From: Clostridiales bacterium
GTDB taxonomy: Bacteria; Bacillota; Clostridia; UBA8921
DNA length: 5,983 bases
NCBI GenBank assembly: GCA_003535395.1
Contig: DOHE01000170.1
Location: 1 to 5,983 of the forward strand
Direction of reading: 5' to 3'
Below the pieces are notes generated by a model. It was given only the letters and a program-made list of their open reading frames with translations. It had not been told where the DNA came from and did not search any database. Both the position numbers and the translations under genes were made by a program. This document shows, piece by piece, positions 4,843 through 5,983 of this stretch. Within the stretch, counting starts at the first letter, position 1. The number at the start of each line of letters is the position of its first letter.

Positions 4843-5983
4843 GGCCGCCCCCGGAATTGCCGCCGGTGTCTCCGGAACTGCCCCCGGCTGCGATCAGCGT
4901 TTCCAGGTCTGCCAGTTCCCGTGGGATGTCGATGCGGGGAAACAGGGGTTCACCCCGGCCGACCCGTGCTCCGGAGGGGTAAAGGCCAAACTGATGCGCC
5001 TGTTCCCATCCTGCAAACTCCGGTCCGATCCCCAGCTGCTGTCTGATTTTCTCCGGAGTTTCCGGCATAAAGGGGCCAATCAGGATGGAAACGATGCGGA
5101 TGCTCTCCGCCAGACAGTACATCACCCGGGCCAGCATGCCCCGGGATGCGGGATCTTTGGCTAGGGTCCAGGGCGTGGTCTCATCAATGTACTTGTTCGC
5201 CCGGGATACAAGTTTCCAGATCTCACCCAGTGCCAGGCTGAACTGCAATCCGTCCAGCAGTTCCTCCACCCTGGATGCCGCGCCGGAAACCAGTTCGATG
5301 AGCCCTGCATCATGAGGTCCTTCCGTCTGCTCTGGTCCAGCCGGAATCACCCCGTCAAAATATTTTTCGACCATGGCTGGGCTCCGGCTCACCAGATTGC
5401 CCAGGTCATTGGCAAGGTCCGCATTGATCCTGACCACAAAGGCTTCCTCGCTGAATTCCGAATCCAGGCCAAAGACCATCTCGCGAATGAGGAAGTACCT
5501 GAAAGCGTCCAACCCGTAAATATCCGCCAGGTCCAGGGGCTTGACCACGTTTCCAAGGCTCTTGGACATCTTCCCCTGGTTCACGTTCCAGTATCCGTGC
5601 ACGTTGAGGTGACGGTAAGGCTCGATGCCCGCAGCCTTGAGCATGCACGGCCAGTAAATGCCATGAGGTTTTAAAATGTCCTTGGCCACGAGGTGCTGCG
5701 CCACGGGCCAGAAGGTTTTGAACCTGGCTCCGTCCGGATACCCCAGGGCCGAAACGTAATTGATGAGCGCATCGAACCACACGTAGGTAACGAATTTGTC
5801 ATCAAAAGGCAGGTCAATGCCCCAGGTTAATCTCGATTTCGGCCTGGAGATGCACAAATCATCCAGGGGTTCTCTCAGGAATGCGAGCACTTCGTTTCTG
5901 TATCTTTCCGGTCGTATAAAATCCGGGTAGGTGTGGATGTGATCGATCAGCCAGTCCTGATACTTGCTCATGCGGAAGAAGTA
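4832..5983 (-). CDS. metG: Methionyl-tRNA synthetase, 3' part (N-terminus beyond window)
   Basis: Charges initiator and elongator tRNA-Met with methionine in the cytosol. The frame runs off the right edge (YFFR precedes the first visible Met at 5971, which is internal), leaving 383 residues. Counting from that Met: catalytic-core segment with DLCISRPKSRLTWG (38-51) and VTYVWFDALINYVSALGYPDG (61-81), the ATP-loop KMSKS at 134-138 (bases 5558-5572), then the helical anticodon-binding domain with ANKYIDETTPW (258-268), whose Asn and Pro-Trp read the CAU anticodon. The HIGH motif and zinc knuckle lie outside the window. The protein ends shortly after PLFPRIDIP in a Gly/Ser-rich tail (SSGDTGGNSGGG) and lacks the C-terminal Trbp111/EMAP-like tRNA-binding domain that many bacterial MetRS carry. 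Its stop overlaps the tatD start by 11 bp. Confidence 0.96.
   Translation of the reverse strand, partial: YFFRMSKYQDWLIDHIHTYPDFIRPERYRNEVLAFLREPLDDLCISRPKSRLTWGIDLPFDDKFVTYVWFDALINYVSALGYPDGARFKTFWPVAQHLVAKDILKPHGIYWPCMLKAAGIEPYRHLNVHGYWNVNQGKMSKSLGNVVKPLDLADIYGLDAFRYFLIREMVFGLDSEFSEEAFVVRINADLANDLGNLVSRSPAMVEKYFDGVIPAGPEQTEGPHDAGLIELVSGAASRVEELLDGLQFSLALGEIWKLVSRANKYIDETTPWTLAKDPASRGMLARVMYCLAESIRIVSILIGPFMPETPEKIRQQLGIGPEFAGWEQAHQFGLYPSGARVGRGEPLFPRIDIPRELADLETLIAAGGSSGDTGGNSGGGHAV

Noticed and set aside
1..5983. CRISPR arrays, tRNA or rRNA genes, insertion sequences
   Set aside because: I saw no regularly spaced long repeats, cloverleaf-like segments, transposase motifs or terminal inverted repeats.

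Overview
The window holds two blocks of genes that face each other. The left block (about 170-3830, + strand) is a tightly packed operon: a PhoB/OmpR-type response regulator, its membrane histidine kinase, a VTC-domain (polyphosphate-polymerase-like) protein and a DUF4956 membrane protein. A tiny possible peptide gene follows at 3902-3988. The right block (4051-5983, - strand) is the housekeeping pair metG (3' part only) and tatD. The two blocks converge on an AT-rich gap of about 60-220 bp, depending on whether the small ORF is real.

Organism: a bacterium of moderately high GC (roughly 55% in the + strand genes), most likely Clostridia/Firmicutes. The reasons are the kinase core, which resembles clostridial kinases, the VTC-DUF4956 pair, which is familiar from Clostridia, and the strong GGAGG/AAGGAGG ribosome binding sites. 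The metG-tatD order also fits Firmicutes but is not exclusive to them. The MetRS catalytic-core wording (DLCISRPKSRLTWG) and the lack of a C-terminal tRNA-binding domain also remind me of Desulfobacterota enzymes, so the phylum is not settled.

Region by region: 1-288 is non-coding and T-rich. It carries several dyads, a possible weak terminator, four 11-bp-phased TCAC-like units (171-214) and a consensus TATAAT box (241-246) just before the response regulator. 289-963 is the regulator. 953-2440 is the kinase, which starts at TTG inside the regulator gene. 2454-3128 is the VTC protein and 3156-3827 the DUF4956 protein. 3824-3988 is an open frame containing a 28-codon ORF behind a perfect Shine-Dalgarno. 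3989-4050 shows no convincing terminator. 4051-4842 is tatD and 4832-5983 is metG, with an 11-bp overlap.

How they may work together: the two-component pair probably senses an envelope or extracellular cue and controls its own operon through the phased repeats. The output genes would then be a cytosolic CYTH-fold polymerase (VTC) and a multi-spanning membrane partner (DUF4956). By analogy with the yeast VTC complex, these two could make and translocate a polyphosphate-like polymer. The CotH-kinase gene that often follows VTC-DUF4956 is missing here, and the small ORF sits in its place. The functional coupling is inference; the gene order, overlaps and motifs are read directly.
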